A stretch of DNA of 64,000 nucleotides from Paenisporosarcina quisquiliarum (GCF_027563315.1 NZ_JAMKBJ010000005.1:62001-126000), one strand, 5' to 3'; positions 18,226-27,896 are shown, counted from the first letter of the stretch. The notes: a model not told the origin generated them from the sequence alone. Numbers and translations are program-made.

Positions 18226-18721
18226 TCAGTCCTCTCTTTTCTGTATCCCGCTCCTCTCCTTTAGATCCACGAAGGAGTATAAATCCGACAATAATCATGG
18301 CTAAAGCAAGGACATTCCAAATCGCATCATATGGTAGTATATCAACACCGTAGCGAATCTGGTGCAGATTCATAACCTTGTGCTGTATGGTTCCATCATA
18401 CAATTGGAAAGCACCTCCACCAATGAATATGCCACCTAACCACTTCTTGAACCAAAACGCATGTCGGCGATGTAGGTCTGCCAACATAAACGACGATCCG
18501 ATTGTAGCGAACCAACTGAAAGCATGAAATAATCCATCAGATACAAGTCCGATATCAGTAGTAGACTTGTCATAGAAATGGTGCCAATGAAGTAATTGAT
18601 GGAACACAGTCTCATCGATAAAAGCAACCACTCCGAGTCCGAACAGCACACCTGTCCAGACATTTCGTCTTTCGTAATTAAAACGATGTTGATTGGTGAA
18701 TTTCTGGTTATCTTTAACCAT
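18200..18721 (-). CDS. DUF2243 membrane protein
   Basis: 173 residues with four hydrophobic segments. The conserved stretch DETVFHQLLHWHHFYD near the N-terminus and FQLYDGTIQHKVMNLHQIRY near the C-terminus are characteristic of DUF2243. The histidines suggest metal or haem contact. The family commonly sits next to CtaG, as here. Biochemical role unknown; a part in copper or oxidase assembly is an inference from context. Confidence 0.85.
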   Translation of the reverse strand: MVKDNQKFTNQHRFNYERRNVWTGVLFGLGVVAFIDETVFHQLLHWHHFYDKSTTDIGLVSDGLFHAFSWFATIGSSFMLADLHRRHAFWFKKWLGGIFIGGGAFQLYDGTIQHKVMNLHQIRYGVDILPYDAIWNVLALAMIIVGFILLRGSKGEERDTEKRGLNVHGPSAS

Positions 18722-18937
18722 ATTATCCCTCCTTTTCTTTTCTTCTATTTAATCTAATTCCTTTAAATGTAGCCTATTTACCCCAAATACTCCTGAATAA
18801 TCAGTCTTCAAAAATCACGCTATTTTTATACATAGAAATTACCAACATGAGGATGAGTTTATTTACCATAAGACCCTATGTCTATACAGATAGGAAGAGG
18901 CTATAATGAAAGAAAAATAGATGAAGGAGATGACGAC

Positions 18938-20107
18938 GTGGAACTGAAGCATAAACTGCACAGTTGGCAAGATGAAGGATTGATCGACGAATCAACAGTC
19001 GAGAAGATTCTTGCATTCGAGAGTAAGCAACCTAAACCATTGAAACTTCCACTGCTTATGATCATTGGACTGATTTTCTTTTCCCTTGCCGTGTTCAGTT
19101 TCATTGCAGCCAATTGGCAAGAGATGCCTGATGTTTTAAGAATTACATTAGTCCTGTCTGTAATGTGGCTGTTTTACATTCTAGGACATTTTTCTGAAAC
19201 GAAAAAAATCGGTCATCCCATTTTATTCCGTCTGATTGGGCTGGCTATGTTTGCAGCAAGTATCGTTGTAACGGTTCAAACATTTCATTTTTCCCTTTTT
19301 AATTCATATTTACCTTGGGCCATCTTCATTGCCGCACTTGGGCATTATTGGTATTGGCGTCAATTTCCTTATGCGATTGTCGCATTTATGTTTGGACTTC
19401 AAGTGTTATTTACTTCTGGTGAAAATTTGGGGTGGTTCCAATGGGGAGCATTCCTTGTTGTTTCAGTAGTGTGGTTTTACTTCAGTAGAACGGGCATCTC
19501 GATTTCGTTTAGTTGGATTCTCCTTTTTGGCGCAGGTCTCGCACTTTGGCCAGTCGTTGAATATGAGAATGTTCTCTGGCCAATTTGGACATTATTTGCG
19601 GTTGTCGCTTTCACTCTTTCTTTCCCCGAGAAAGAACGGATTGCACGGCCTTTCTACATGATTATCGGTGGACTGCAACTTCTCGTTTATTTAGCTGTGT
19701 TGGGCGAAACCCAACTCTCATTCATCAAGATGAATGTAGTTGAATCAATCGCTCTATCCATTGCTGGATTAGTCATTCTCGGCTTCTATTATATTCGCTT
19801 CAAGAAAATAGCCTGGATTTCTTCACTTGGTCTAGTCGGAATTCTGCTTTATGACACCTCGGCAATCGGTCTCGCCATTTTAGCCGAAGTCGTCGCATTA
19901 ACCTATTTAGTGAATGAGCATCGTAAAGACAGATCGCTTGCACCCGGCTTTGTATTTTTCATTCTTGTCCAGTTTGTCCTGTATTTCATTTATGCTTGGG
20001 GAAGAATGGATGTATCCCTATTTTTCCTTATCGGAGCACTTTTACTTTTTGCATTGTCCGGTATCGCCTGGAGAATTAACAAAAAGAAAGCAGGTGTCTC
20101 GTCATGA
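18938..20107 (+). CDS. DUF2157 polytopic membrane protein
   Basis: About 390 residues. A short cytoplasmic helical N-terminus (LHSWQDEGLIDESTVEKILA) typical of DUF2157 is followed by roughly twelve hydrophobic helices. The GTG at 18938 has AAGGAG nine bases upstream; an upstream ATG at 18878 has no ribosome site. The stop overlaps the ATG of the next gene, so they form a tight two-gene operon. The function of this family is unknown. Confidence 0.82.
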   Translation: MELKHKLHSWQDEGLIDESTVEKILAFESKQPKPLKLPLLMIIGLIFFSLAVFSFIAANWQEMPDVLRITLVLSVMWLFYILGHFSETKKIGHPILFRLIGLAMFAASIVVTVQTFHFSLFNSYLPWAIFIAALGHYWYWRQFPYAIVAFMFGLQVLFTSGENLGWFQWGAFLVVSVVWFYFSRTGISISFSWILLFGAGLALWPVVEYENVLWPIWTLFAVVAFTLSFPEKERIARPFYMIIGGLQLLVYLAVLGETQLSFIKMNVVESIALSIAGLVILGFYYIRFKKIAWISSLGLVGILLYDTSAIGLAILAEVVALTYLVNEHRKDRSLAPGFVFFILVQFVLYFIYAWGRMDVSLFFLIGALLLFALSGIAWRINKKKAGVSS

Positions 20108-20556
20108 AATCCTTTTTAATCCCAGCCTTACAGACACTGATGATTATCTTAATTGCTTTGAGTTTCTTCGCCACTTCATGGTTCGGAGAAGAATATGTTT
20201 TGCGAGCCGAACCATACGACCCGTATGATCCTTTTTACGGCGAGTATGTGCTGTTGAAATATCCTGATTTAAAACCTTCCGATTCAGCCCCGGGAGGCGA
20301 TATATTTTTCTCATTAAAAGAAGGCGATGATGGTTATGCCAGAATTGATCGTATAGATAGCGAACCTTTCTGGGGAGCTATACAAGGAACAAATTATGGT
20401 GGTCAGATTACGACGTCACAGCTTGAACAGTATTATGTGGAACAAGGCACAGGTCCAGGTTTAGAGGAAGCAAAGGATTTGGCATTGACGCTTGTTGTTG
20501 CTCCATGGGGTGCTATCCGCCCAACGTTTTTAGAGAAAAGACCAGAACAGAATTAG
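20104..20556 (+). CDS. GDYxxLxY-motif membrane-anchored protein
   Basis: 150 residues: an N-terminal membrane anchor (about 1-26) and an extracytoplasmic domain with FYGEYVLLKY, the GDYxxLxY-type signature (Glu in place of Asp). This family regularly follows DUF2157 genes, and the ATGA overlap here shows coupling. No enzymatic function is known. A terminator-like hairpin follows at 20561. Confidence 0.8.
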   Translation: MKSFLIPALQTLMIILIALSFFATSWFGEEYVLRAEPYDPYDPFYGEYVLLKYPDLKPSDSAPGGDIFFSLKEGDDGYARIDRIDSEPFWGAIQGTNYGGQITTSQLEQYYVEQGTGPGLEEAKDLALTLVVAPWGAIRPTFLEKRPEQN

Positions 20557-20560
20557 AAAA

Positions 20561-20589
20561 AACGGCAAAAGCTAAATGCTTTTGCCGTT
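20561..20589. terminator. Left copy of a duplicated terminator hairpin
   Basis: A 12-bp perfect stem (20561-20572 with 20578-20589). An A tract precedes it, but no T tract follows. Bases 20562-20586 match 21026-21050 at 24 of 25 positions. Confidence 0.75.
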
Positions 20590-20659
20590 AGACTTTAGAG
20601 AAACAATTTAATGAATGAATATAACTGCATACTCTTGAAAAAGTGCAAATACCGGAAAA

Positions 20660-20950
20660 TGTTGATTTCCGTTGCGGCGGACGCGTTTCGCGGGCACGGC
20701 TTCAGTCTCCTCATCACTACGTTCTTGCGGGGCCTTCAGCTCGTGCTGTTCCCGCTGAAGTCGCCGCCTCCACTCCAATCAACAGTAATCACTTCTGTCA
20801 GTTTTTCTCTTCAAACTATTTAAGTGGGCAGGTGGTTGGCTATTTCTGAAGACTCCTGCGGAAAAAACGGAACAAGCTAGACCCCGCAGGCAGAGCCGAG
20901 GAGGCTGGCGTTTCGTCCGCGGAAAGCGAAAGAAAAAGCCAGCCACCTTC
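20660..20950. repeat. GC-rich composite dispersed repeat, copy 2
   Basis: The first half (20660-20784) begins TGTTGATT and ends AATCAACA and is near identical to copy 1 at 11259. The second half (about 20842-20945: GACTCCTGCGG ... GTCCGCGGAAAGCGA) is an inverted relative of the same GC-rich family. Similar motifs are widespread between genes in Bacillaceae. It is not coding, although chance reading frames cross it. Confidence 0.8.
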
Positions 20951-21025
20951 TTTTTAGATAGAGTGCAAAAAATCCGTGTATTTCTATGATGTTGTATTTA
21001 TTGATATTCTTTCTTCATTAGTATG

Positions 21026-21050
21026 ACGGCAAAAGTTAAATGCTTTTGCC
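21026..21050 (+). terminator. Right copy of the duplicated terminator hairpin
   Basis: Stem GGCAAAAG.../...CTTTTGCC followed by six T residues on the plus strand. Near-identical to the hairpin at 20562-20586 on the other side of the repeat. Confidence 0.75.
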
Positions 21051-21057
21051 TTTTTTG

Positions 21058-21609
21058 TTACCTTCGATATTCAATAAGCCAGCAATCTCGATACTCACCT
21101 TCATGCAGTTCGTTTTTAGGCAATAGAGCAGCCTTCTTGAATCCGCATTTTTCATAACAACGTATGGCTCGCTCATTCCATGTCTGAGGGTCCATGACTA
21201 CAAGATCGGCATGTTTTTGCTTAATCAAAAACGTTACCATGGATTTCACAACATCTGTTCCCACGCCTTTATTCCAATAGTTTGTTTCCCCAATAAACTG
21301 ATCCATTCCATATATCTTATCGGTCGAATCAATATACCCATAATGATTTCTTGTCTCTTCATCCAGTTTATAAAACTGAATGTAGCCAATTTCCACTGAA
21401 TCAAATACAATCATACATTTCATTTCATTTTCATCGCAGTTATAAAATTTCTCATTTACTTTTTCCAGGTCAAAAGGATTGTCCCTGCCTTCATAATATT
21501 GAAGGACTTCAGGATCCGAAAGCCATTTTGCCAATAAGTGATTATCCTCTTCCCTCAGTTCGCGAACTTTTATGTATCCATCTTTATATATCAAGTTTGT
21601 TACCTCCAT
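21058..21609 (-). CDS. GNAT acetyltransferase, AAC(6')-like
   Basis: 183 residues. KWLSDPEVLQYYEGRDNPF, YGMDQFIGETNYWNKGVGTD (acetyl-CoA loop) and ELHEGEYRDCWLIEYR match the layout of the aminoglycoside 6'-N-acetyltransferase half of AacA-AphD. It may acetylate aminoglycosides or a natural amine; activity cannot be inferred from sequence alone. The ATG has a GGAGG-type site. Confidence 0.8.
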   Translation of the reverse strand: MEVTNLIYKDGYIKVRELREEDNHLLAKWLSDPEVLQYYEGRDNPFDLEKVNEKFYNCDENEMKCMIVFDSVEIGYIQFYKLDEETRNHYGYIDSTDKIYGMDQFIGETNYWNKGVGTDVVKSMVTFLIKQKHADLVVMDPQTWNERAIRCYEKCGFKKAALLPKNELHEGEYRDCWLIEYRR

Positions 21610-21710
21610 AACGATCTTCTAATAGAGTTATTCGTTTTCTTTTCTTGAAATTCCTTCCAAGGTAATATTTCCAAAAAAACTTTTCGACAAATTTCTCACT
21701 TTTTCGTTGT

Positions 21711-21719
21711 TGTGGATAA
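21711..21719 (-). promoter_or_regulatory. DnaA box upstream of sda
   Basis: Exact DnaA box TTATCCACA on the minus strand. A one-mismatch box TTATACACA lies at 21722-21730 on the plus strand. Confidence 0.75.
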
Positions 21720-21800
21720 CTTTATACACATTTTCCCGTGTGGTAAGTATACATTCTTGTGGTCTATCAACAAGTTAATCACAATTAATCCACCGATAAC

Positions 21801-21809
21801 TGTGGATAA
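21801..21809 (-). promoter_or_regulatory. Second exact DnaA box upstream of sda
   Basis: Exact TTATCCACA on the minus strand, 111 bases before the sda start codon. Confidence 0.75.
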
Positions 21810-21919
21810 GAGAACGCTTGTTCCGAACAAAACTATCTGATAGATTAAGAATACATCAAAGATTTCTACCAATTTTTTAACAACTCTATTAAATTTGCAC
21901 ATTGGAGGTGAATTCATTT

Positions 21920-22042
21920 ATGAGTAAACTGTCTTCTGAATTGTTAATTGAATCGTACGTTAAGGCAAAAGAATTGAAGTTATGTCCCGAATTTATCTAC
22001 TTGTTGGAAACTGAAATTCGCCGACGGTCTTTACAACTCTGA
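21920..22042 (+). CDS. sda: Sporulation histidine kinase inhibitor Sda
   Basis: A 40-codon gene. The product starts [19 protein letters not shown] and continues [15 protein letters not shown], aligning closely with B. subtilis Sda (LSDELLIESYFKATEM ... EIKRRSL). Sda is a helical hairpin that binds KinA/KinB and blocks autophosphorylation, stopping entry into sporulation while replication is active or damaged. GGAGGTG lies nine bases before the ATG, and a strong terminator follows. In B. subtilis sda transcription is activated by DnaA; exact DnaA boxes here support the same control. Confidence 0.93.
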   Translation: MSKLSSELLIESYVKAKELKLCPEFIYLLETEIRRRSLQL

Positions 22043-22077
22043 CACTCGACTTCTTAGGCTTTTTATCCATAAATTTA

Positions 22078-22117
22078 AAAAGGAATCGAACAGCTCATCA
22101 GCTGTTCGATTCCTTTT
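22078..22117. terminator. Bidirectional terminator after sda
   Basis: 18-bp perfect stem (22078-22095 with 22100-22117), 4-nt loop, A and T tracts on both sides, between convergent genes. Confidence 0.9.
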
Positions 22118-22120
22118 ATA

Positions 22121-22447
22121 TTAGATAATTTCAATATTGTTTTTTAATTGATGATCCGGTTTTGCAGCATCGACCATCAGGAAAATGGCAGAAAGAATGT
22201 GCATAATCATTCCCACGAAAGGAATCCACGCTATACAAGAAGTGATGATCCCAAGAATACTCCCCGTGGTCGTGCCGCCATCTTTTTTTGTCAGAACGAA
22301 GGTAACGATGTGTAAGGCTAACATAATGGCTAACGGAATCCATAAAAATCCGATGACAATGGTTGCTCCTAAAATAGGAATTCCCAATAATGCTTCAAGA
22401 CCGCCAGAGACCCATTTCAACACTTTAGATGTGGACAGTGTAAACAC
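22121..22447 (-). CDS. Small membrane protein of unknown function
   Basis: 108 residues with three to four hydrophobic helices separated by a KKDGGTTTG loop. The pattern resembles small DUF4870-like proteins, but I cannot assign it firmly. The start is uncertain: the GTG at 22447 overlaps the GGGAGG ribosome site, and a slightly downstream non-ATG start is possible. Transcribed toward sda with a shared terminator. Confidence 0.6.
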   Translation of the reverse strand: MFTLSTSKVLKWVSGGLEALLGIPILGATIVIGFLWIPLAIMLALHIVTFVLTKKDGGTTTGSILGIITSCIAWIPFVGMIMHILSAIFLMVDAAKPDHQLKNNIEII

Positions 22448-22505
22448 CTCCCTTCCTTTTATAAGATTTCTAACTTAACTCGCCGATCACGATTTTAGAT
22501 GACTT

Positions 22506-22865
22506 CTACAAAGCAACTTCAGTCCAGTTCAGTGAGTTGTACTTTATCCATTCATCCACCTGGATTTTGTTGAAATATTTTTCACCTTTAATCTCGATGT
22601 AAGGAATGAATCGATATGTATCGTAGCTTCCCGACAAATTAGCACGTTCAAAATCATTTGAACTGACAATGGAACGGAGTTGATCGACAGGCAGACTAAG
22701 ATATTGTGCTGTTTCTTCTATTGTCCATAACCCTTTCTCAACGTTCAAAACAGTGGTTGTCTTTTTCTCATCATTATTCGCAGCATCCTTACTGATCTGA
22801 TATCCGCAGAAAAGCAGTGACAGACTGAGTATAATAATGGCAAGAGACAAAAAATGTTTACTCAC
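22506..22865 (-). CDS. Membrane-anchored protein with excisionase-like HTH fold
   Basis: 119 residues. An N-terminal anchor (about 4-23) is followed by a polar linker, then WTIEETAQYLSLPVDQLRSI and KGEKYFNKIQVDEWIKYNS. This second part has the shape of the MerR/excisionase (HTH_17) fold. Such a domain held outside or at the membrane would not bind DNA in the usual way and may be a protein-binding derivative. GTG start with AGGAGG seven bases before it. Function unknown. Confidence 0.6.
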   Translation of the reverse strand: MSKHFLSLAIIILSLSLLFCGYQISKDAANNDEKKTTTVLNVEKGLWTIEETAQYLSLPVDQLRSIVSSNDFERANLSGSYDTYRFIPYIEIKGEKYFNKIQVDEWIKYNSLNWTEVAL

Positions 22866-23017
22866 TTAAAATCCTCCTTGTATCGGTCTATGTTCTATTC
22901 TGTAATAGGATTGGATTTTCCTTCCACAGAACAAATTATGTTTGCCATAAACGTCTTTGCCAGCAGTTTTTATCCAAACAAAATTCCAACATCTTTAAGA
23001 TGCTGGAATTCGTTCCA

Positions 23018-24412
23018 TCATAATATGCGACGCGTTACCTTTTTACCGTCATATGCATAAACAATCGGTTTGTTTTCGACATATGTTTCCAGATAAACTG
23101 ATCGTCCCCACAACTGATAAATGTATGGCAGGACATGTTCTAAATAAGGAGGATCCAGTTCCGTCCCTTCATAGCCATGTTTTAAATAAAGTTCGCCATT
23201 TCTCGAGTAATCCCCATCCTCGACCACGATATAAGGAAAGCTTCCATTGACCCTCATCGATACCAGTTGGTCACGCACCTGCTCGTAGTCTTTGTCAGTA
23301 ATGTGATAGTTTCCGTTCTTCTTTTCAAACAAATAAAGATCTTCCTGCTTCACTAACTCTTTCGTCAAATAATTCCGTATGAATGAAATGTCCGATTCTA
23401 TTTCTCTTACTTCAAACATTTTTTCCCTGCCCGAATTTTCTTTGACACCGAGCTTCTTCATTTTATCTGTTGGATGATTGTATCGCTTTTCAATATCCTC
23501 AAAGATCTTTAATCCAAGATAATATGGATTGATACTCGTTTTAGAAGGCTGGACTACACCTGCATTCAAAGATGCGAATTCGATGGTTTCAGCTGGTGTC
23601 AGATCCATTTCCCTTAAGATTCGCTGGTGCCAATAGCTCGCCCAGCCTTCATTCATAATTTTTGTCTCCAGTTGCGGCCAGAAATAGAGCATTTCTTCCC
23701 GCATCATGGTCAAGATATCCCGTTGCCATTCTTCCAGCTCGCGGCTGTACTCCTGGATAAATAATAGAAGATCTTTTTCAGGGGATGGGGGGAATTTTTT
23801 TCTTTTTTCAATGAGTAATTGGTTACTCGATTTTCTATCTAAGTTCCACAAGTCATCGTAAGGGGTCTTCCGGATGAATTCTTTTTCTTCCTCAGTCTCG
23901 TAGTCGAGTAATTTATGTCTGATGATGGAAGGGTCCACATGCTCCTGTATGGCCATCGCGGCATCCAAAAAGCGTTCAACTTCAACTTTTCCATAAATCA
24001 TTTCATAATTGGCAATCCGTTCGGCTGTTGCCGTCATGCTTTCGACCATGTCACGCTTAGTATTTGAAAAGCGGACATTGTTTTTAAAGAAATCACAATG
24101 GGCAAGAACATGGGCAATAATCAATTTATTTTGAATGAGACTGTTTGTATTGAGCAGAAACGCATAACAAGGATTTGAATTAATAACCAGCTCATAGATT
24201 TGGCTTAACCCTAAGTCGTATTGCAACTTCATTTTATGAAACTGTTTCCCAAAGCTCCAGTGGCTGAATCGAGTGGGCATTCCGTATGCACCAAACGTGT
24301 AAATAATATCGGCAGGACATATTTCATAACGCATCGGATACGTATCCAGGCCAAATCCAGCTGCAATTTCCGTAATTTCATCAATTGCCCGATGAAGAGC
24401 ATCTGTTTCCAT
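23018..24412 (-). CDS. spoVR: SpoVR family protein
   Basis: 464 residues, the normal length for SpoVR (B. subtilis 468). Conserved segments include [38 protein letters not shown] and [14 protein letters not shown]. SpoVR is needed for normal spore cortex formation in Bacillus; its molecular activity is unknown. It is the last gene of a prkA-yhbH-spoVR series, an arrangement conserved as yeaG-yeaH-ycgB in enterics. GGAGGG lies nine bases before the ATG. Confidence 0.95.
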   Translation of the reverse strand: METDALHRAIDEITEIAAGFGLDTYPMRYEICPADIIYTFGAYGMPTRFSHWSFGKQFHKMKLQYDLGLSQIYELVINSNPCYAFLLNTNSLIQNKLIIAHVLAHCDFFKNNVRFSNTKRDMVESMTATAERIANYEMIYGKVEVERFLDAAMAIQEHVDPSIIRHKLLDYETEEEKEFIRKTPYDDLWNLDRKSSNQLLIEKRKKFPPSPEKDLLLFIQEYSRELEEWQRDILTMMREEMLYFWPQLETKIMNEGWASYWHQRILREMDLTPAETIEFASLNAGVVQPSKTSINPYYLGLKIFEDIEKRYNHPTDKMKKLGVKENSGREKMFEVREIESDISFIRNYLTKELVKQEDLYLFEKKNGNYHITDKDYEQVRDQLVSMRVNGSFPYIVVEDGDYSRNGELYLKHGYEGTELDPPYLEHVLPYIYQLWGRSVYLETYVENKPIVYAYDGKKVTRRIL

Positions 24413-24466
24413 CTATTGAATCCCTCCGATGGTTTATTCAATGACAAGTGCCAGGCATGAACCAAT

Positions 24467-25630
24467 TCAAACGGAAGTTGTTTCTTTTTGGAAAAAGCTT
24501 TTTAGTGCTTTATAGACATCATGTTTTTCTCTCAATATATAATGGCGGAATTTTTGATTTGAAATTTTTTTATAGGTGGACATTAAAGTAGAATACCGAT
24601 TATTTGGATTGACTTCTCCATACCCAAACATGCTCGAAACAGTCATCAGTTCATTAACCAATTTTAAGCATCTTTCATTATCGTTTGACATGTTTTCACC
24701 GTCTGAAAAATGGACCGGGTAAATGTTAAATCGTGAAGGATGATATTTTTGTTCAATCAGTTCTAGCGCTTTTTGATAGGCAGATGAACAAATGGTGCCT
24801 CCACTCTCACCTTTATTAAAAAAGTTTTCTTCCGTAACCACTTTTGCTTCTGTATGATGGGCGATAAATTCAATCTCGACCGTTTCGTATTTGGTTCGTA
24901 GAAATTTGGTCATCCAGAAAAAAAAGCTGCGAGCCACATATTTTTCAAATGGTCCCATGGATGCACTCGTATCCATCATCGCAAGAACAACAGCTTTAGA
25001 TTCTGGTTTTATTTCGTCATTCCACGTTTTGAATCGTAAATCTTCATTATGGATTGGTGAAATTTCCGCTTTTCCATTCGCAGCGTTGCGTTTGATGGCT
25101 GTTAAAATGGTGCGTTTTTTATCGATATTGCCCATGAGCCCTTTTTTACGGATATCATTGAATTCTATTTTCTCTTTGGTAATTTGAGCTTGTTCTTTTT
25201 GCTTTAAATTTGGTAACTCAAGTTCATTAAAAAGAGCACTTTCGAGCTCTTCCATGGTAATTTCCACTTCATAGTAATCCTTACCGGCTTGATCCCCTGC
25301 TTGTTTTCCTTGCCCTGACGCAGGCTTCCCTTCCCCAGAACCACGGGCGACGATATCTCCTACCTGGCTATCACCATTGCCTTGCCCCACATGTTTAGAC
25401 TTGTCATAATTGTAGCGAATTTTGTATTCATCCAATGAGCGAATCGGAATTTTGATGACATCCCGACCGTTTGACATGACGATGCTTTCCTCACTGATTA
25501 AATCCGGCAAATTGTTTTTGATGGCTTCTTTGACTTTATCCATATGCCGTTGTTGATCTTGATAACCTTTTCGATGGAGCGACCAGTCTTCCTGTGAGAT
25601 GACAAAACGACTATTTGGTTTTTCGTTCAA
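24467..25630 (-). CDS. yhbH: Sporulation protein YhbH (DUF444, YeaH-like)
   Basis: About 387 residues closely matching B. subtilis Yhb[36 protein letters not shown], a Gly-rich linker, and a C-terminal von Willebrand-like part with [14 protein letters not shown] (MIDAS). The open frame extends to 25726, but that stretch overlaps a terminator and a sigma-E-like promoter, so a later start is needed. TTG at 25630 gives the length expected for the family; GTG at 25642 or 25636 are alternatives. Confidence 0.92.
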   Translation of the reverse strand: MNEKPNSRFVISQEDWSLHRKGYQDQQRHMDKVKEAIKNNLPDLISEESIVMSNGRDVIKIPIRSLDEYKIRYNYDKSKHVGQGNGDSQVGDIVARGSGEGKPASGQGKQAGDQAGKDYYEVEITMEELESALFNELELPNLKQKEQAQITKEKIEFNDIRKKGLMGNIDKKRTILTAIKRNAANGKAEISPIHNEDLRFKTWNDEIKPESKAVVLAMMDTSASMGPFEKYVARSFFFWMTKFLRTKYETVEIEFIAHHTEAKVVTEENFFNKGESGGTICSSAYQKALELIEQKYHPSRFNIYPVHFSDGENMSNDNERCLKLVNELMTVSSMFGYGEVNPNNRYSTLMSTYKKISNQKFRHYILREKHDVYKALKSFFQKETTSV

Positions 25631-25673
25631 TTGCACCCACACCCATCCAGTTTTAAAAGTTTTTAATTTCATT

Positions 25674-25703
25674 ATCATATGCGTTGGCGAACAAGTTATT
25701 GAC
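25674..25703 (-). promoter_or_regulatory. Candidate sigma-E promoter for yhbH
   Basis: Minus-strand GTCAATAA (25696-25703), 14-bp spacer, CATATGAT (25674-25681). This resembles the mother-cell sigma-E consensus in both boxes and spacing; B. subtilis yhbH is a sigma-E gene. Confidence 0.6.
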
Positions 25704-25720
25704 TTCAGAGGGTAAGAAAA

Positions 25721-25753
25721 AAACAAGACGAATTCTTCAGATTCGTCTTGTTT
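25721..25753. terminator. Terminator between prkA and yhbH
   Basis: A 13-bp perfect stem (25721-25733 with 25741-25753) with A and T tracts on both sides. It separates prkA from yhbH, which then has its own promoter. Confidence 0.85.
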
Positions 25754-25772
25754 TTTTCACATGTACATCTCC

Positions 25773-27668
25773 TTATCGATTGAGCAGGCTTCCCACATAA
25801 CGCAATAATTCATTGGCTGAAATTGAGTTATAGCCATGTTCATCAATCAGTCTTGCAACTACTTCATTTATCTTTTTAAGCTGTGATTCATCAGGGGTTT
25901 TAGACGATGTTGTAATTTTCACCACATCTTTTAAATCTGCAAATAGTTTCTTCTGAATGGCTTCACGTAATCGCTCATGCGAGTTGTATTCAAAGCGTTT
26001 ACCTTTTCTTGCGTAGGCAGAAAGACGAATTAGGATTTCTTCCCTGAACGCTTTTTTCGCATTTTCAGAGATCCCAATTTGTTCTTCAATCGAACGCATC
26101 AGTTTTTCGTCTGGATTCATTTCTTCGCCAGTCAATGTATCTCTTATTTTATTTTTATTGCAGTAGGCTTCTACATTGTCCAAGTAATTATCCATCAATG
26201 TGATGGCTGACTCTTCATAGGAATAAACAAAGGCTTTCTGAATTTCTTTCTTAGCGATTTCATCATATTCCCTTCTAGCAATGGAAATATAATTCATGTA
26301 TTTCTCACGATCTTCCTGAGTAATGGAAGCATGTTGGTCCAGACCATCTTTCAATGCACGTAAAACATCCAGCGCATTAATTGATGGGACTTCTTTGCGG
26401 ATAATGGCTGAAGATATGCGGTTAATCACGTAACGAGGATCAATCCCGTTCATGCCCTCATTCGGATATTCCTTCTGCAGTTCCTCCACATCAATTTGAT
26501 TGAAGCCTTCTACATTTTCCCCGTCATAGAGACGCATTTTCTTCACTAAATCAATGCCTTGCTTTTTAGGCGGTTCCAATCTAGTTAATACAGAAAAAAT
26601 GGCGGCAGCGCGCAAAGCCTGAGGAGCTATATGAATATGGGTCATATCGCTTTCCCTGATCATTTTTTCATAAATCCGTTCTTCCTGACTCACTTTCAGG
26701 TTATACGGAATTGGCATGACAATAATTCGGGAATGCAGTGCTTCATTCTTTTTATTCGATATAAACGAAGCATACTCGGTTTCGTTTGTATGCGCGACGA
26801 TGAGTTCATCCGCACTGATTAACGCAAACCTTCCCGCCTTGAAGTTTCCTTCCTGGGTTAAAGATAACAATAACCAAAGGAACTTTTCATCGAGTTTCAA
26901 CATCTCCTGGAATTCCATCATTCCGCGGTTCGCTTTATTCAGTTCCCCGTCAAATCTGTAGGCACGTGGATCTGATTCAGCCCCGAATTCGGCAATTGTT
27001 GAAAAATCAATGCTTCCCGTTAAATCGGCAATATCCTGTGATTTTGGATCTGATGGAGTATATGTCCCAATCCCTACTCGTCTGTCTTCGGAGAAGAAGA
27101 TACGCTCCACCATTACATCTTCCAGACGTCCATTGTATTCTTTCTCCAGACGCATCGTATTTAAAGGAGATAGGCTCCCTTCGATACGGACACCATACTC
27201 TTCAAAAAATTCATCACGTAATTCGTGGGGAATGAGGTGAAGTGGATCTTCATGCATCGGACAACCTTTTATCGCGTAAACCGCACCTTCATCGGTTTTT
27301 GAATATTTTTCAAAGCCACGTTTCAACAACGTCACAATCGTAGATTTCCCCCCACTGACAGGACCCATCAATAATAAAATGCGTTTGCGAACATCCAATC
27401 TTTTTGCAGCTGGGTGAAAGTACTCTTCCACAAGTCGTTCAATGGATGTTTCAAGTCCAAATATTTCTTCACCAAAAAAATGGTACAGTTTATGACCATT
27501 CTTTTCCGTCAACCCATGGCTTTTGATCATATTATAAACACGTGAATGAGCCGATTGGGCAACTTCTGGTCTTTCTTTTACAATGGCCAAGTATTCAGCA
27601 AATGTGCCTTCCCACTTCAGGCTGTTTTCTTCTTCTCGGAAGCTCTTCACCTTATTCAGAATATCCAT
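25773..27668 (-). CDS. prkA: PrkA serine protein kinase / AAA+ ATPase
   Basis: 631 residues. The N-terminal AAA+ module has Walker A GPVSGGKST (about 102-110), and the C-terminal third is the PrkA kinase-like domain. In Bacillus PrkA is made during sporulation and influences sigma-K and spore formation; both kinase and protease activities have been reported. The start at 27668 (MDILNKVKSFREEE, as in B. subtilis) has GGAGGG five bases upstream; an earlier ATG lacks a good site. CATACTAT upstream resembles a sigma-E -10 box, but the -35 is unclear. Confidence 0.96.
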   Translation of the reverse strand: MDILNKVKSFREEENSLKWEGTFAEYLAIVKERPEVAQSAHSRVYNMIKSHGLTEKNGHKLYHFFGEEIFGLETSIERLVEEYFHPAAKRLDVRKRILLLMGPVSGGKSTIVTLLKRGFEKYSKTDEGAVYAIKGCPMHEDPLHLIPHELRDEFFEEYGVRIEGSLSPLNTMRLEKEYNGRLEDVMVERIFFSEDRRVGIGTYTPSDPKSQDIADLTGSIDFSTIAEFGAESDPRAYRFDGELNKANRGMMEFQEMLKLDEKFLWLLLSLTQEGNFKAGRFALISADELIVAHTNETEYASFISNKKNEALHSRIIVMPIPYNLKVSQEERIYEKMIRESDMTHIHIAPQALRAAAIFSVLTRLEPPKKQGIDLVKKMRLYDGENVEGFNQIDVEELQKEYPNEGMNGIDPRYVINRISSAIIRKEVPSINALDVLRALKDGLDQHASITQEDREKYMNYISIARREYDEIAKKEIQKAFVYSYEESAITLMDNYLDNVEAYCNKNKIRDTLTGEEMNPDEKLMRSIEEQIGISENAKKAFREEILIRLSAYARKGKRFEYNSHERLREAIQKKLFADLKDVVKITTSSKTPDESQLKKINEVVARLIDEHGYNSISANELLRYVGSLLNR

Positions 27669-27896
27669 TTTTTCCCTCCAGTCAGGGTTTGATTTATTCA
27701 TAGTATGAAATGAGACAACTTCTGATAACCGGGACTTTTCACAATTGACGCATTCTGCTTAAAGAACTTTCAAATAAAAAATTCATTCATGAATGTAATT
27801 CTTCTCACCTTTTCAGGTTGTGTATAGCCTTGAAAACACACTCATGATGTTCCTCTCATACATTGGTTAAAAGAATAATTGAGTGGAGCTGAAATA

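Noticed and set aside
21696-21917. Minus-strand ORF of 73 codons upstream of sda
   Set aside because: It overlaps the DnaA boxes and the sda leader, has no ribosome site or family resemblance, and is probably chance.
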